Source: Micropterus salmoides
Lineage: Eukaryota; Chordata; Actinopteri; Centrarchiformes; Centrarchidae
Direction: 5' to 3'
NCBI RefSeq assembly: GCF_014851395.1
Contig: NW_024041373.1
Span: forward strand, 16,671,697 to 16,735,696
Length of the DNA: 64,000 nt
In this document: piece after piece, positions 11,665 to 18,115 of the stretch
Layout: each line of letters starts with the position of its first letter
Numbering within the stretch: the stretch's first letter is position 1
Notes under the pieces: model-generated
Database searches by the model: none
Seen by the model: the letters and a program-made list of their open reading frames with translations, nothing else
What the model was told of the DNA's origin: nothing
Position numbers and translations under genes: made by a program

Positions 11665-14600
11665 CATAGATATACAATCTGTTGCCTAGGAATTTCATTA
11701 TGTACAGTATGTAAGGAGACTTACATGTAATGCAGTTAAGCAACTGCCCAATGTACTTTGCAAAAAAATATGCTTTTATTTTTTTATTCACAATGCGTTG
11801 AGTACATAGAGCATTTTTATTCAGTCCAGTGTGTTGCTGTAGAGACAGATCTTTATAAGTAGAAGTTTTATTAGTTTCACAAATAGGACAGCTGTAGAGT
11901 TTTTGAAAACCGTAAGGAGTAGTAGGTGTAATATCTGTTTGTTTGGAGTAATCTCAAAATGAAACTCTTACAAGATGATGCAAAGCTTTGTGTTCTGTTA
12001 CTTTAGACTCAAGCACTGCCAGAAGGCGCTGGCATTTCTACCCTGCCTGACATTGTTCTTCATTGATCTTCACCCTATCTGCATTCTCCCTCACTCCCCG
12101 TTGGTGATCTATCCAGAGCACAACAAACTCATAATAGACAATTCCTGGCATGCTCCCACTTAGTTCTCTGCCTGCTATCTGAATTGCCATGCAGCTTTGT
12201 CATCAGGCCGCACAGCATCGGCCTGTCCTCCAATCTCCCATCCTGTTTGTTTTCTTCCCTTATACATGGCACAAATCAATACTGCTACACTTTGATACAG
12301 CTGTAAGATTGAAGGAAATCTAAGTGTTTACAAGTGGAATCTGCACGGCAAATGATTTACCAAGATGAGTGTAAACGCTCAACAAATGTATCTGCCCCTC
12401 ACCTTGAGTGTCTTATTTTTCATGTTTTTTTTTTATTTCCCTTTCTCATCACTTCTGTCTTTCAGTACAACTTGGTGAATATGAAGAATAAGACAGCAGA
12501 AGAGGTGTATGTTGAGATGCTGAAGCCTGCGGAGACGGTCACTTTCAAGGTGCAGCATCGGCCAGATGACTTCAGCTTGCTCAAAGATGTCCCTGGAGAT
12601 GCCTTTTATATTAGGTACATACATAAATACACATTACACGTGCTAACAGATAATTATTGTCCGTTTATGTGTTACAACTCTCTAAAAGGACCACACTGAT
12701 TTCCCCCCAGCAGCCTCATCTCTGTCCATGCTGCTATATATAGAACTCATCACTTCAGCGCCCCTTGGACAAGCTGGAATCTTTCTCATCTAACCAATTA
12801 TGTCCCAGTTCCACTGTGTGACTGCAATGATGTTAATCACACCACAAATTTAGGTTATCTAATCTCTCTACTCACCAGACCCATCACTGCATCCATTTTA
12901 GTGCTCAGAGTTTTCCAGGCCATTAGCAATACATTGTATACGGATGGAAAATGAAGCACTAAAATAGTCACGTTTTATTGTTGGGAGTCTGTCAGGGTGT
13001 GTTTCCGCAGCTGCCGCAGTCACTTGTCATATAGGCAAGTGGGCTTGTGATGTCATCCGCAGTAAATACACTCAGTCTGCCTGGCTGTCAGAGATAGGCT
13101 GCTCGGCAATGACTTATGAGACTCCAACAGAAGGCAAGCAATGCCTATACTGTCAATAGATTTCTCTGCAGTTCCTATCTTCTCCTTCTATCTCTCTGAT
13201 CCTTTCTCTTGTTCTCGTCAAAGCTTTCTTGTCCGATACCTCACCTCCTCTCTCACTTAATCAACCTTATGCCCTCCCTAGGTCTGCCCAGCTCTTCATA
13301 ACTCCCTATCTATCTTTGTCTCTCCCTCCCACCAGAGCACTTTACGATCGGGTTGGGGAGGCCGAGGGAGACCTCAGTTTTAAGAAGGATGACATCCTGT
13401 ATGTTGATGAGTCTTTACCAAAGGGCAGCTTTGGAACCTGGATGGCCTGGCAGCTAGATGAGAACGCACAACAGATCCAGAGGGGCCAGATCCCCAGCAA
13501 ATACATGTGGGTGGAGAATGCAATGCACACTTAAACACATCCATTTTTGAGCTAGCGGACAGTTTATCACAGCTGTGACAACAATCTACACCACACTGCT
13601 ACAATGTAGGAATCCTATGTAATGTCACTTCTCTTCCATATGTCTTGGACTGTCATTTTGCACATGAGGCACTGTCCTCCAGTCCTCTTATTGTGTGTCT
13701 TTGTATCCTTTTATTGTGTGTCTTTTTAGACATTCATTGATGTTACTAAACAAAATGTTTTTGTTTAAAACATTTATTTTTTATGTTACTTGGCCTATAC
13801 AGAAATTCCGATTGTGTGTTTGTACCCACTGTTACTGATTACTAGAACAATGAATTCTAAACAAATTTGAAATAAACGTTTTTTTTTGTAACTGAACTCC
13901 TATAGTGGAGCCTGGAGTCTACAATAAGGATTAGTTATTTCATCCATCCAACCCCTACTCAGATCTACATGCCTAACCTAAACCTTTGCTCTAACCTTAG
14001 TGCAACAAATTGTCTGTTGACATCTGTAAAACAATCCTCACAAGTGAAAATGTTGTTGTTGTTTTTAAAATCTTCTCAGGCTTAAATGTCCCTGAAACCG
14101 TAAACACAAGTCTTACTTGTATACACTGATACCTGCGCAGCCCTTTTCTGTGTTGATCCTTTTTTGTTATTGTTGTTTGTAGGATGGACCAAGAGTTTTA
14201 CCGCAGACACAGTGTGACAGAAATGAAGGAAGACTCTGGTAAGACTCTCTCTGCAGCGGCCCGCAGATCCTTCTTCAGGAGGAAACAGAAACACAAACGC
14301 AGCAGCTCCAAAGACAGCAAAGAGATGGTGGCTCTGGACACCATCAGCACAGACTCCATCCCCTTCCTAGATGGTGAGAATAAAAGTTTTGATGATTTGG
14401 ATAAAAACGACAACGTGCTGATGGAAAGGATGTTTGACTGATCTGTGTGTACTCCGCATCAGACTGTGTGAGCCTGGCGTACCAGCGGGTCCAGAAGGTG
14501 GAGTGCACTTCTCCCCGACCGGTACTCATCCTTGGGCCGCTCACTGACGCTGTCAAGGAGATGCTGGTCAAAGAGTCTCCGGGGAAGTTCTGCAGATGTG

Positions 14601-16146
14601 TACTGGGTGAGTTCATCCTACAAATCAGTGGAATAAACAGTGCATCCAGATTCTTAATAGTTGCAAATAAGACTTTAGAGTTGAAGAGATGGGAGGGTTT
14701 GTTTGTATGGTAGTTAGGAAAAATCGGATTTGTTTATACCCCAACTTCGAGGAATATCCATGCTTTCTCCTAAATGGCAATTTTCTTTACTCATTCACTG
14801 TTTCTGTCATGTCTGCAGAGGTAATGAAAGCATCCCAGCAAGCCATCGAGCGGGGCGTCAAAGACTGCCTCTTCATCGACTACAAGCGCAGGAGTGGCCA
14901 TTTTGATGTGACCACTGTTGCTTCTATAAAGGAAATAACAGATAAGGTATTACTCAGTGCTTTTTCTTTCTCATAAGATTTTATCAGGGAAGATAAAGTG
15001 GGTTCAATTTGTCTTTTTATCTCTGCGTTTGCTCAAGATAAGCTATCACTATTGCAGCGCTTTAATCTTACTGTAGATATCAATGAATAAAAAGCAAGAT
15101 TCCTGCTTGTAACAGCAAGTGTTAATCATCGCCAAGCCTATTTGAAACAGTGTTTTGGATTATTTTATCTGTTAAAGTGATGTTCTGTTTTCTTCTTTGG
15201 ATACAGGGCTGTCACTGTTTGCTGGACATTGCCCCGCATGCCATCGAAAGGCTCCACAGCGTTCACATTTATCCAATTGTTGTCTTCGTCCGTTACAAAA
15301 ATGCCAAGCAGATCAAGTAAGTAGCAGTGTGTTTTCTAATACAAATTAGGACGCACAAAGATCCCCTCCCTTGTTACTTTCTTTGAACCACATACACTGT
15401 CCTGTGTGGGTGGGTGGGTGGATGGATGGATGAGATTAAGCCTTCACACTCTCCATCCCAACATGAACCCTTTGGCGCGTCTGTCAAAGCGCCACACCCC
15501 ACCACAAACTCTTGCATAATCCCTAACAGCTGCTTTAACATACCATTTTTTTTCTTTTTTTGGTATTTCTTGTATGTTTATAATTGTTTGCCAGGATTCA
15601 TCAGATGCATATTGAATATAAGTACCTCAATATGTGTTAACAATAGATTGTTTTCCTATATTCCAGAAAAGCCCTCACTGGCAAAATAAGTAACAAGAGT
15701 TCTAAATCTGTGTAGATACTTTTATTAGTTAAGTATTAGAAGCTCTGAATGATTGCAAACTTACTTAGATACAATCAGAAAGCAGGAAAGATAAATCGTC
15801 ACTGTGATCTGCATGACTATCACCATGTTTCTTCACAGGGAGCAGAAAGATCCGGTTTATCTGCGGGAAAAAGTATCTCAAAAACATTCCAAGGAGCAAT
15901 ATGAAAGTGCGCAGAAGATAGAGCAAGAGTACAGCAAATTCTTCACAGGTTTGTATGCAATCCAAATGTGCCCTTGATGTGTCAGTCAGTACTTTTGTAG
16001 CACTGTGATAAATGTTTATAATGAGTCAATTTTTCTTTGCAGGTATTGTCCAAGGCGGCAGCCTCCCTTACATTTGCACTCAGATCATGACTATAGTTGA
16101 TCAAGAACAAAGTAAAGTCCTGTGGACTCCACTTGGCTGCCCCTAG
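562..16146 (+). CDS. dlg5: dlg5, discs large MAGUK scaffold protein 5 (3' part, 23 exons)
   Basis: DLG5 is a membrane-associated scaffold at cell junctions and the base of cilia; in the family it acts in epithelial polarity, cadherin delivery and Hedgehog/Hippo signalling. The joined exons give 1365 residues, numbered here from exon 562. PDZ1 is at about 46-134, PDZ2 about 137-211, a Ser/Pro-rich linker about 212-780, PDZ3 about 786-862, PDZ4 about 949-1030, SH3 about 1042-1100, a basic hook about 1125-1150, and the guanylate-kinase-like domain about 1180-1365. Human DLG5 is about 1919 residues, so roughly the first 550 (CARD-like and coiled-coil region) lie left of the window. Every exon has AG/GT borders, phases match throughout, and no frameshift or premature stop was found, so the gene looks functional. 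The PDZ1-PDZ2-gap-PDZ3-PDZ4-SH3-GK order and motifs such as AHSSHDSAIDTDS, MAWQLDENAQ and MKASQQAIERGVKDC separate DLG5 from DLG1-4. The assignment to dlg5a or dlg5b is open. Confidence 0.97.
847..974 (+). CDS. dlg5: dlg5 exon, first half of PDZ1
   Basis: The acceptor tttttacag precedes 847 and the donor AG|gtatga follows 974. It encodes the start of PDZ1: the carboxylate-binding loop region LKALGFDIAEG, then GDCGIFVTRVDKGSIADGRL. Entry phase is 0 and exit phase is 2, joining the next exon to make the Arg of RLRVNDWLL. Confidence 0.95.
1064..1239 (+). CDS. dlg5: dlg5 exon, end of PDZ1 and start of PDZ2
   Basis: The acceptor is tgtttccag and the donor AAAG|gtgtac. It encodes VNDWLLKINDVDL and the PDZ1 helix, then the linker RRRKSLGGRLVTPVHINL that opens PDZ2. 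Its length of 176 fits entry phase 2 and exit phase 1. Confidence 0.95.
1366..1469 (+). CDS. dlg5: dlg5 exon, PDZ2 core
   Basis: The acceptor is gtatctcag and the donor GCT|gtgagt. It encodes DSGIGLESGVFVTAIV and SPAAREGSLTVGDRLIA, the central strands of PDZ2. It exits in phase 0. Confidence 0.95.
1470..2686 (+). other. dlg5: dlg5 intron within PDZ2
   Basis: Intron between GCT|gtgagt and ctccccag. It has a poly-T run near 1511 and otherwise unremarkable AT-rich sequence. No exon or repeat recognised. Confidence 0.85.
2687..2779 (+). CDS. dlg5: dlg5 exon, end of PDZ2
   Basis: The acceptor is ctccccag and the donor ATGAAG|gtgggc. It is a symmetric phase-0 exon of 31 codons encoding INGIALDNKSV, the PDZ2 alpha helix and the last strand (SLSLSLMK). 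Confidence 0.95.
2994..4046 (+). CDS. dlg5: dlg5 large exon, Ser/Pro-rich linker between PDZ2 and PDZ3
   Basis: This is the largest exon of the gene, 351 codons, phase 0 at both ends. The acceptor is tcgccacag and the donor CAA|gtgagt. It encodes a low-complexity, probably disordered linker with family-specific landmarks: NSTQTDIF, SGGTWPKMM, SPKQRKSIFDPDTFKRP, HSPQPSK, TRSDSFKF, KSCDEDI and KRPRPKSAP. A fish-type polyalanine run (3621-3647) and a TP-rich stretch sit near the middle. The many basic-x-x-Ser sites could be phosphorylated; this is inference. Confidence 0.95.
4047..4597 (+). other. dlg5: dlg5 intron after the large exon
   Basis: A 551-bp intron. A G-rich patch lies at 4410-4430. 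Nothing else supported. Confidence 0.85.
4598..4718 (+). CDS. dlg5: dlg5 exon, linker
   Basis: The acceptor is cattcatcacag and the donor CCTA|gtgagt. It encodes a linker segment with PEPRDMLRSSPSRSHRHSVG, poorly conserved but matching the human exon in position and Ser/His/Arg-rich composition. It enters in phase 0 and exits in phase 1. Confidence 0.88.
4813..4957 (+). CDS. dlg5: dlg5 exon, linker with RNPVYTVRSHRV motif
   Basis: The acceptor is ctctgtcag and the donor CCAG|gttacc, a slightly unusual donor. It encodes MRNPVYTVRSHRV, a conserved DLG5 linker motif. Phases fit both neighbours. Confidence 0.92.
5287..5420 (+). CDS. dlg5: dlg5 exon, linker
   Basis: The acceptor is gtctgtgcag and the donor CTCG|gtcagt. 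It encodes HQGRLSLDLS, SDYSE and HGTNSLPSSARLG, all landmark DLG5 linker motifs. Confidence 0.94.
5538..5627 (+). CDS. dlg5: dlg5 exon, linker
   Basis: The acceptor is ctgtgccag and the donor AGAG|gtactg. It encodes a conserved segment with RIKIPSTPRYPRSMLGSDR. Phase is 1 on both sides, 90 bp long, so skipping it would keep the frame. Confidence 0.94.
5628..6085 (+). other. dlg5: dlg5 intron
   Basis: A 458-bp AT-rich intron. I see no structured feature in it. Confidence 0.8.
6086..6254 (+). CDS. dlg5: dlg5 exon, linker leading to PDZ3
   Basis: The acceptor is taaatccag and the donor ACAG|gtaaga. It encodes GSLSHSECSSP, TPPQSPLNLE, SISTLPRISVSP and GERRKD, and ends just before PDZ3. It exits in phase 2; the following 1.7-kb intron holds a candidate cassette exon with the same phase. 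Confidence 0.95.
6607..6619. promoter_or_regulatory. Perfect RFX X-box palindrome
   Basis: GTTGCCAGGCAAC is two inverted half-sites with a one-base spacer, matching the classic RFX-family X-box. RFX factors drive ciliary and MHC class II genes. The site is in a dlg5 intron, so any enhancer role is inference. Confidence 0.5.
6888..6965 (+). CDS. Candidate 78-bp in-frame cassette exon of dlg5
   Basis: A strong pyrimidine tract runs from about 6829 to cttccag at 6881-6887. It is followed by 78 open bases and CAG|gttcgt at 6966. The segment is exactly phase-compatible with the flanking exons (2 in, 2 out). It would insert 26 mostly basic residues (SLYRNRSF, LAARPRF, SSLRSL) between ERRKD and PYLEEP, directly before PDZ3. 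I know of no DLG5 isoform with this insert, and the donor is weaker than its neighbours. It may be a real alternative exon or chance. Confidence 0.35.
7964..8126 (+). CDS. dlg5: dlg5 exon, PDZ3 first part
   Basis: The acceptor is cccaccag and the donor CTGGAG|gtatga. It encodes PYLEEPRNVIVHKGGEPLGISIVSGENGGIFVSKV in pieces, with the PDZ3 carboxylate loop PLGISIVSG, then SIAHQAGLEYGDQLLE. It exits in phase 0. Confidence 0.96.
8274..8315. repeat. (TG)n microsatellite
   Basis: About 21 uninterrupted TG units followed by TATATA, in a dlg5 intron. Confidence 0.97.
8990..9761 (+). mobile_element. Interspersed repeat family A, copy 1 (probable non-autonomous DNA element)
   Basis: Shares long matching blocks with 45566-46040. 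These include TTTGTAGTCCAGCC/TTGTAGTCCAGCC, ACACGCCCTCAAA/GCATGCCCTCAAA, TCTGATTGGCTAATAGTC, GTGCAACTCCCAACAAA and GCTGCAGCAATGTGCAGTATGAC. The 3' end (CCTGAAAATGAGCATAATAATACCTCTTTAAG) is a weak inverted match to the 5' end of copy 2 (TTAAAGATGTCATATTGTGC), which suggests terminal inverted repeats beginning TTAAAG. I recall similar sequence as common in percomorph genomes; the family name is not certain. No coding sequence is present. It is inserted in a dlg5 intron. Confidence 0.7.
9183..9214. repeat. 32-bp perfect palindrome centred on a CRE octamer
   Basis: The half arm CTTTCATCCCTGTGAC is followed directly by its exact reverse complement. The central eight bases (9195-9202) are TGACGTCA, the full CREB/ATF site. 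It lies inside repeat family A copy 1. Copy 2 has only an eroded version of this zone (TTTACTTCTGTAAC). Confidence 0.9.
9950..10083 (+). CDS. dlg5: dlg5 exon, PDZ3 end
   Basis: The acceptor is cttttttag and the donor TCCAG|gtaaca. It encodes YNGINLRNATEQQARLI and the last PDZ3 strand (DTITIMAQYNPH), then HSRS of the inter-PDZ linker. Confidence 0.96.
10084..11158 (+). other. dlg5: dlg5 intron after PDZ3
   Basis: A 1.1-kb AT-rich intron. The stretch 10670-10770 (TTACAGTGCACATTAATCAAC onward) resembles a teleost interspersed repeat I have seen before, but there is no second copy here to prove it. Confidence 0.75.
11159..11323 (+). CDS. dlg5: dlg5 exon, PDZ3-PDZ4 linker
   Basis: The acceptor is attgctgcag and the donor ATCAG|gtaaac. 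It encodes a Ser/Thr/Pro-rich linker with GSGTATPDN and EQDEGTLTP. Phase is 2 on both sides. Confidence 0.94.
11434..11617 (+). CDS. dlg5: dlg5 exon, PDZ4 first part
   Basis: The acceptor is cctcctctag and the donor CTGGAG|gtgtgg. It encodes EPRLVTVRR, VEVGVTLCGGNVRGVYIEG and DSPARGPDGLLPGDLILE, the first strands of PDZ4. A (CA)n tract starts about 11 bases after the donor. Confidence 0.95.
11618..12465 (+). other. dlg5: dlg5 intron splitting PDZ4
   Basis: An 848-bp intron with a (CA)n tract at its extreme 5' end. No other feature seen. Confidence 0.85.
11629..11662. repeat. (CA)n microsatellite next to a splice donor
   Basis: About 17 CA units starting 11 bases after the donor of the PDZ4 exon. 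CA repeats near donors are known binding sites for hnRNP L-type splicing regulators. Confidence 0.95.
12466..12614 (+). CDS. dlg5: dlg5 exon, PDZ4 end and start of SH3
   Basis: The acceptor is tgtctttcag and the donor ATTAG|gtacat. It encodes NKTAEEVYVEMLKP, VTFKVQHRPDDF, then PGDAFYIRA at the entrance to SH3. Confidence 0.95.
12615..13335 (+). other. dlg5: dlg5 intron before SH3 exon
   Basis: A 721-bp intron with a long pyrimidine-rich stretch (13170-13330) leading into the SH3 exon. No extra exon recognised. Confidence 0.85.
13336..13506 (+). CDS. dlg5: dlg5 exon, SH3 domain
   Basis: The acceptor is ctcccaccag and the donor TACAT|gtgggt. It encodes the MAGUK SH3 core: ALYDRVGEAEGDLSFKKDD, ILYVDESLP, GTWMAWQLDEN and GQIPSKY. 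Read-through of the donor gives only nine more codons and a stop at 13532. Confidence 0.95.
13507..14182 (+). other. dlg5: dlg5 intron after SH3 exon
   Basis: A 676-bp intron. Read-through codes WVENAMHT-type residues to a stop at 13532, and an AATAAA lies at 13871. A 13-bp direct repeat (TTATTGTGTGTCTTT) occurs near 13688 and 13711. Confidence 0.85.
13871..13876 (+). terminator. Possible intronic polyadenylation signal in dlg5 intron after the SH3 exon
   Basis: AATAAA followed within a few bases by a T-rich stretch and GTAACTG. If the 13507 donor is not used, translation stops at 13532-13534. This signal could then end a transcript that encodes the PDZ and SH3 domains but no GK domain. Confidence 0.35.
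14183..14373 (+). CDS. dlg5: dlg5 exon, hook region between SH3 and GK
   Basis: The acceptor is gttgtttgtag and the donor GATG|gtgaga. It encodes MDQEFYRRHS, then the strongly basic hook AARRSFFRRKQKHKRSSSK. In MAGUKs this segment links the split SH3 fold to GK and often binds regulators or membranes. Confidence 0.95.
14463..14606 (+). CDS. dlg5: dlg5 exon, start of guanylate-kinase-like domain
   Basis: The acceptor is tccgcatcag and the donor CTGG|gtgagt. It encodes SLAYQRVQKVEC and RPVLILGPLTDAVKEML. This sits where active guanylate kinases have the P-loop, but the GK-S/T nucleotide-binding residues are absent. Confidence 0.95.
14819..14946 (+). CDS. dlg5: dlg5 exon, GK-like domain
   Basis: The acceptor is gtctgcag and the donor GATAAG|gtatta. 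It encodes MKASQQAIERGVKDC, IDYKRRSGHFDVTTVASIK, one of the most conserved parts of DLG5. Confidence 0.96.
15207..15316 (+). CDS. dlg5: dlg5 exon, GK-like domain
   Basis: The acceptor is ggatacag and the donor ATCAA|gtaagt. It encodes CHCLLDIAPHAIERL and IYPIVVFVRYKNAKQI, matching the beta strand and MAGUK GK core. Confidence 0.95.
15317..15838 (+). other. dlg5: dlg5 intron in GK domain
   Basis: A 522-bp intron with a GTGG/GATG simple repeat at about 15407-15431 and T-rich sequence. Nothing else supported. Confidence 0.85.
15839..15948 (+). CDS. dlg5: dlg5 exon, GK-like domain C-terminal helix region
   Basis: The acceptor is tcttcacag and the donor TTCACAG|gtttgt. It encodes EQKDPVYLREKVSQ, HSKEQYE and KIEQEYSKFFTG. 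Confidence 0.95.
16043..16146 (+). CDS. dlg5: dlg5 terminal coding exon
   Basis: The acceptor is tttctttgcag. It encodes VQGGSLPYICTQIM, DQEQSKVLW and TPLGCP followed by TAG at 16144-16146. The ending matches the human C terminus in length and composition. Confidence 0.95.
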
Positions 16147-16617
16147 AGGTGACCGGCTGCCACTACAGCTATCTGCGGCTCTCATCTCCATTCCCCAAAC
16201 ACTAATGAACCCTTTCACACTATACAAATAGGTACACTACAGCAAACTAGTTATGTAAATTATTGATACTTTTTTTTATTTTGTCTTTTGTTATCATTTG
16301 TAATCAGAGCCTCCTTTTGTTTGTTATGAACTCCGGAGCACGTTAGTAGCACTGGATCGCAACGTTAAAGTTCATTCAGACTTCCCTAAGGGTTTCTGGT
16401 TGTGTAATTGTAATGCTGCATTGTAAGTGTTCGTTGACAGTAAAAAGACAAGTCTGACTATTGGTGTTCAATATTTGCTCCCCCTGTGTACACAAACTGC
16501 AACACTAATGAAGTTCAGCCACCCCTGACCCACCTGTGTACCAGATGACATTTGTGGTTTCCCTACAATTATGCACCCATTTGATGACGACTGACAACTT
16601 ATTGTGTGTTTGTTGTT

Positions 16618-16618
<1 letters not shown>

Positions 16619-16675
<57 letters not shown>

Positions 16676-16680
16676 GGGGG
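16619..16680. repeat. Compound (GC)n(GT)n(GA)n simple repeat in dlg5 3' UTR
   Basis: About seven CG units, then about ten TG units, then about eleven GA units and a G run. The first two tracts are alternating purine-pyrimidine (Z-DNA prone); the last is a purine mirror tract (triplex prone). Confidence 0.97.
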
Positions 16681-18091
16681 CAAGAAAGAAAACATTGAGA
16701 CAGTTGTTCACAATTGTAATGACAATTTCAGATGAGATGAATCATGGTTGTTAGCATGAATACGGTTCTATAGAAATGGATTGCCAGGCTCAGACATCAC
16801 ATTCCTCGCTGTGTCATCACAAAAGTTTGTTTCATCAAGTATGTAGCTGTGGTCTTAATGAACCTGACGGCCATGAAAACTCAAAACCCATCGATGTTTG
16901 CTCTATGCATTGTGTTTCTATAGTAGCTGAGTGTACAGTTTATGGGCCTTTCGGAAGTGCCTTCGGAGAAGAAGCCTGATCTGAAACCAGCCCCTGGTCA
17001 CTTAGCCAGAACTTTGAGAGGACTTTTGAAAGTTTCTCTTCAAAATCCAATGCATCTTTTCACCCGTCATGGACTAGATGATTTAGGGGCTCATTTGAGA
17101 CCAGTATTGTGTAGAGCGTGTGACATTGGTGAGGTTTTGAGGGTAGGCCGAAGCGGCGGCCAACTCCTCAGAATGCACTCCAGGGCTAGACAGACCACTG
17201 TGTAACTATCATTCTATCTCTTAAACATATATTTAACAACAGTATAGAGTATAACAAATACAGTATGCAGATACAGCTGAAAAAAAGCAAATATATATAA
17301 TATATATTACATGTATTTTCACTAGGTCACACGCCTAGGAACGTCTGACAGTCAAGTCATGTCTTACCAGGTATTAGCATGTTTTTTGTTTTTGTTTTTT
17401 AAAGATTTTTTTGTGTGGTTGGTTGTCAGTCACTTATTGATGTACTCATTAAAAGAGACACTATGAAGCAAAATTTGCAGGGTAATATCTTAAAGGATTT
17501 TCCTCTGATCTGTTTAAATGTTAGTGACTTTTCATTGTTATTTAATTGTATTTTTTATTTAGGAGGCAAACAATATTGACAAATATTCTGCCCTTCCTTG
17601 AAAACCATATCCTGTATCTTTATTGTGCCAAAATCCACTAAGGCAACTTTATCCTTTTTATTTCTGTTTTGCACTTGTTTATCTGTTAACCTTAAACATA
17701 TAACTGTTCCTAGGTTTCCAGTAGACTATGAATAGGTACTATAATTTCTACTGTAACTAATTCACCTTTTTATCTCTTACATCAGTTCCTTACATTTCAT
17801 TGATGGCCTTTTATTCTTGATTAGAAAAAAGGACCACTTCTTATTTGAATTATTAAAAAGGGATCTATTCTTGCACAGTTTTTTCAAAGGAAAGTTTGAC
17901 TATTGGGCTAAAAGAGTTAGCAGAAGCAAACTGTAACGTTACTATTTTTCTGAGTAGATAGCATATGTTAGAGAGAGCGGGATACAACGTGAAGTGGTTG
18001 TATTTTTAGAAAGGGTCTAGATGCCAGGTACTGATTGAACTCTTCTTTTATTAAAAAGAATGTGATTTGTATGTTGAGACATTAACATGAG

Positions 18092-18097
18092 AATAAA
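18092..18097 (+). terminator. Polyadenylation signal AATAAA, dlg5
   Basis: AATAAA in the context GAGAATAAAACTC, about 1.95 kb after the dlg5 stop. It is the first canonical hexamer in the UTR, with TG-rich sequence downstream. No transcript data were available. Confidence 0.65.
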
Positions 18098-18115
18098 ACT
18101 CATTTTCTGTATCAC

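Larger units (their letters stand above)
16147..18115 (+). other. dlg5: dlg5 3' UTR (about 1.97 kb)
   Basis: Non-coding and AT-rich after the stop codon. The first clear AATAAA lies at 18092-18097, followed by a TG/T-rich stretch (18130-18150) that could serve as the downstream element. The 3' end is therefore placed near 18115; this is inference. The UTR contains a compound GC/GT/GA simple repeat at 16619-16680 and a spurious 87-codon ORF at 16942-17205. Confidence 0.7.

Noticed and set aside
12754..12774. RE1-like TTCAGCGCC followed by TTGGACAAGC in a dlg5 intron
   Set aside because: The spacer between half-sites is two bases too long and the right half is imperfect.
16942..17205. 87-codon ORF after the dlg5 stop
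   Set aside because: Inside the 3' UTR, no known motif, length compatible with chance.
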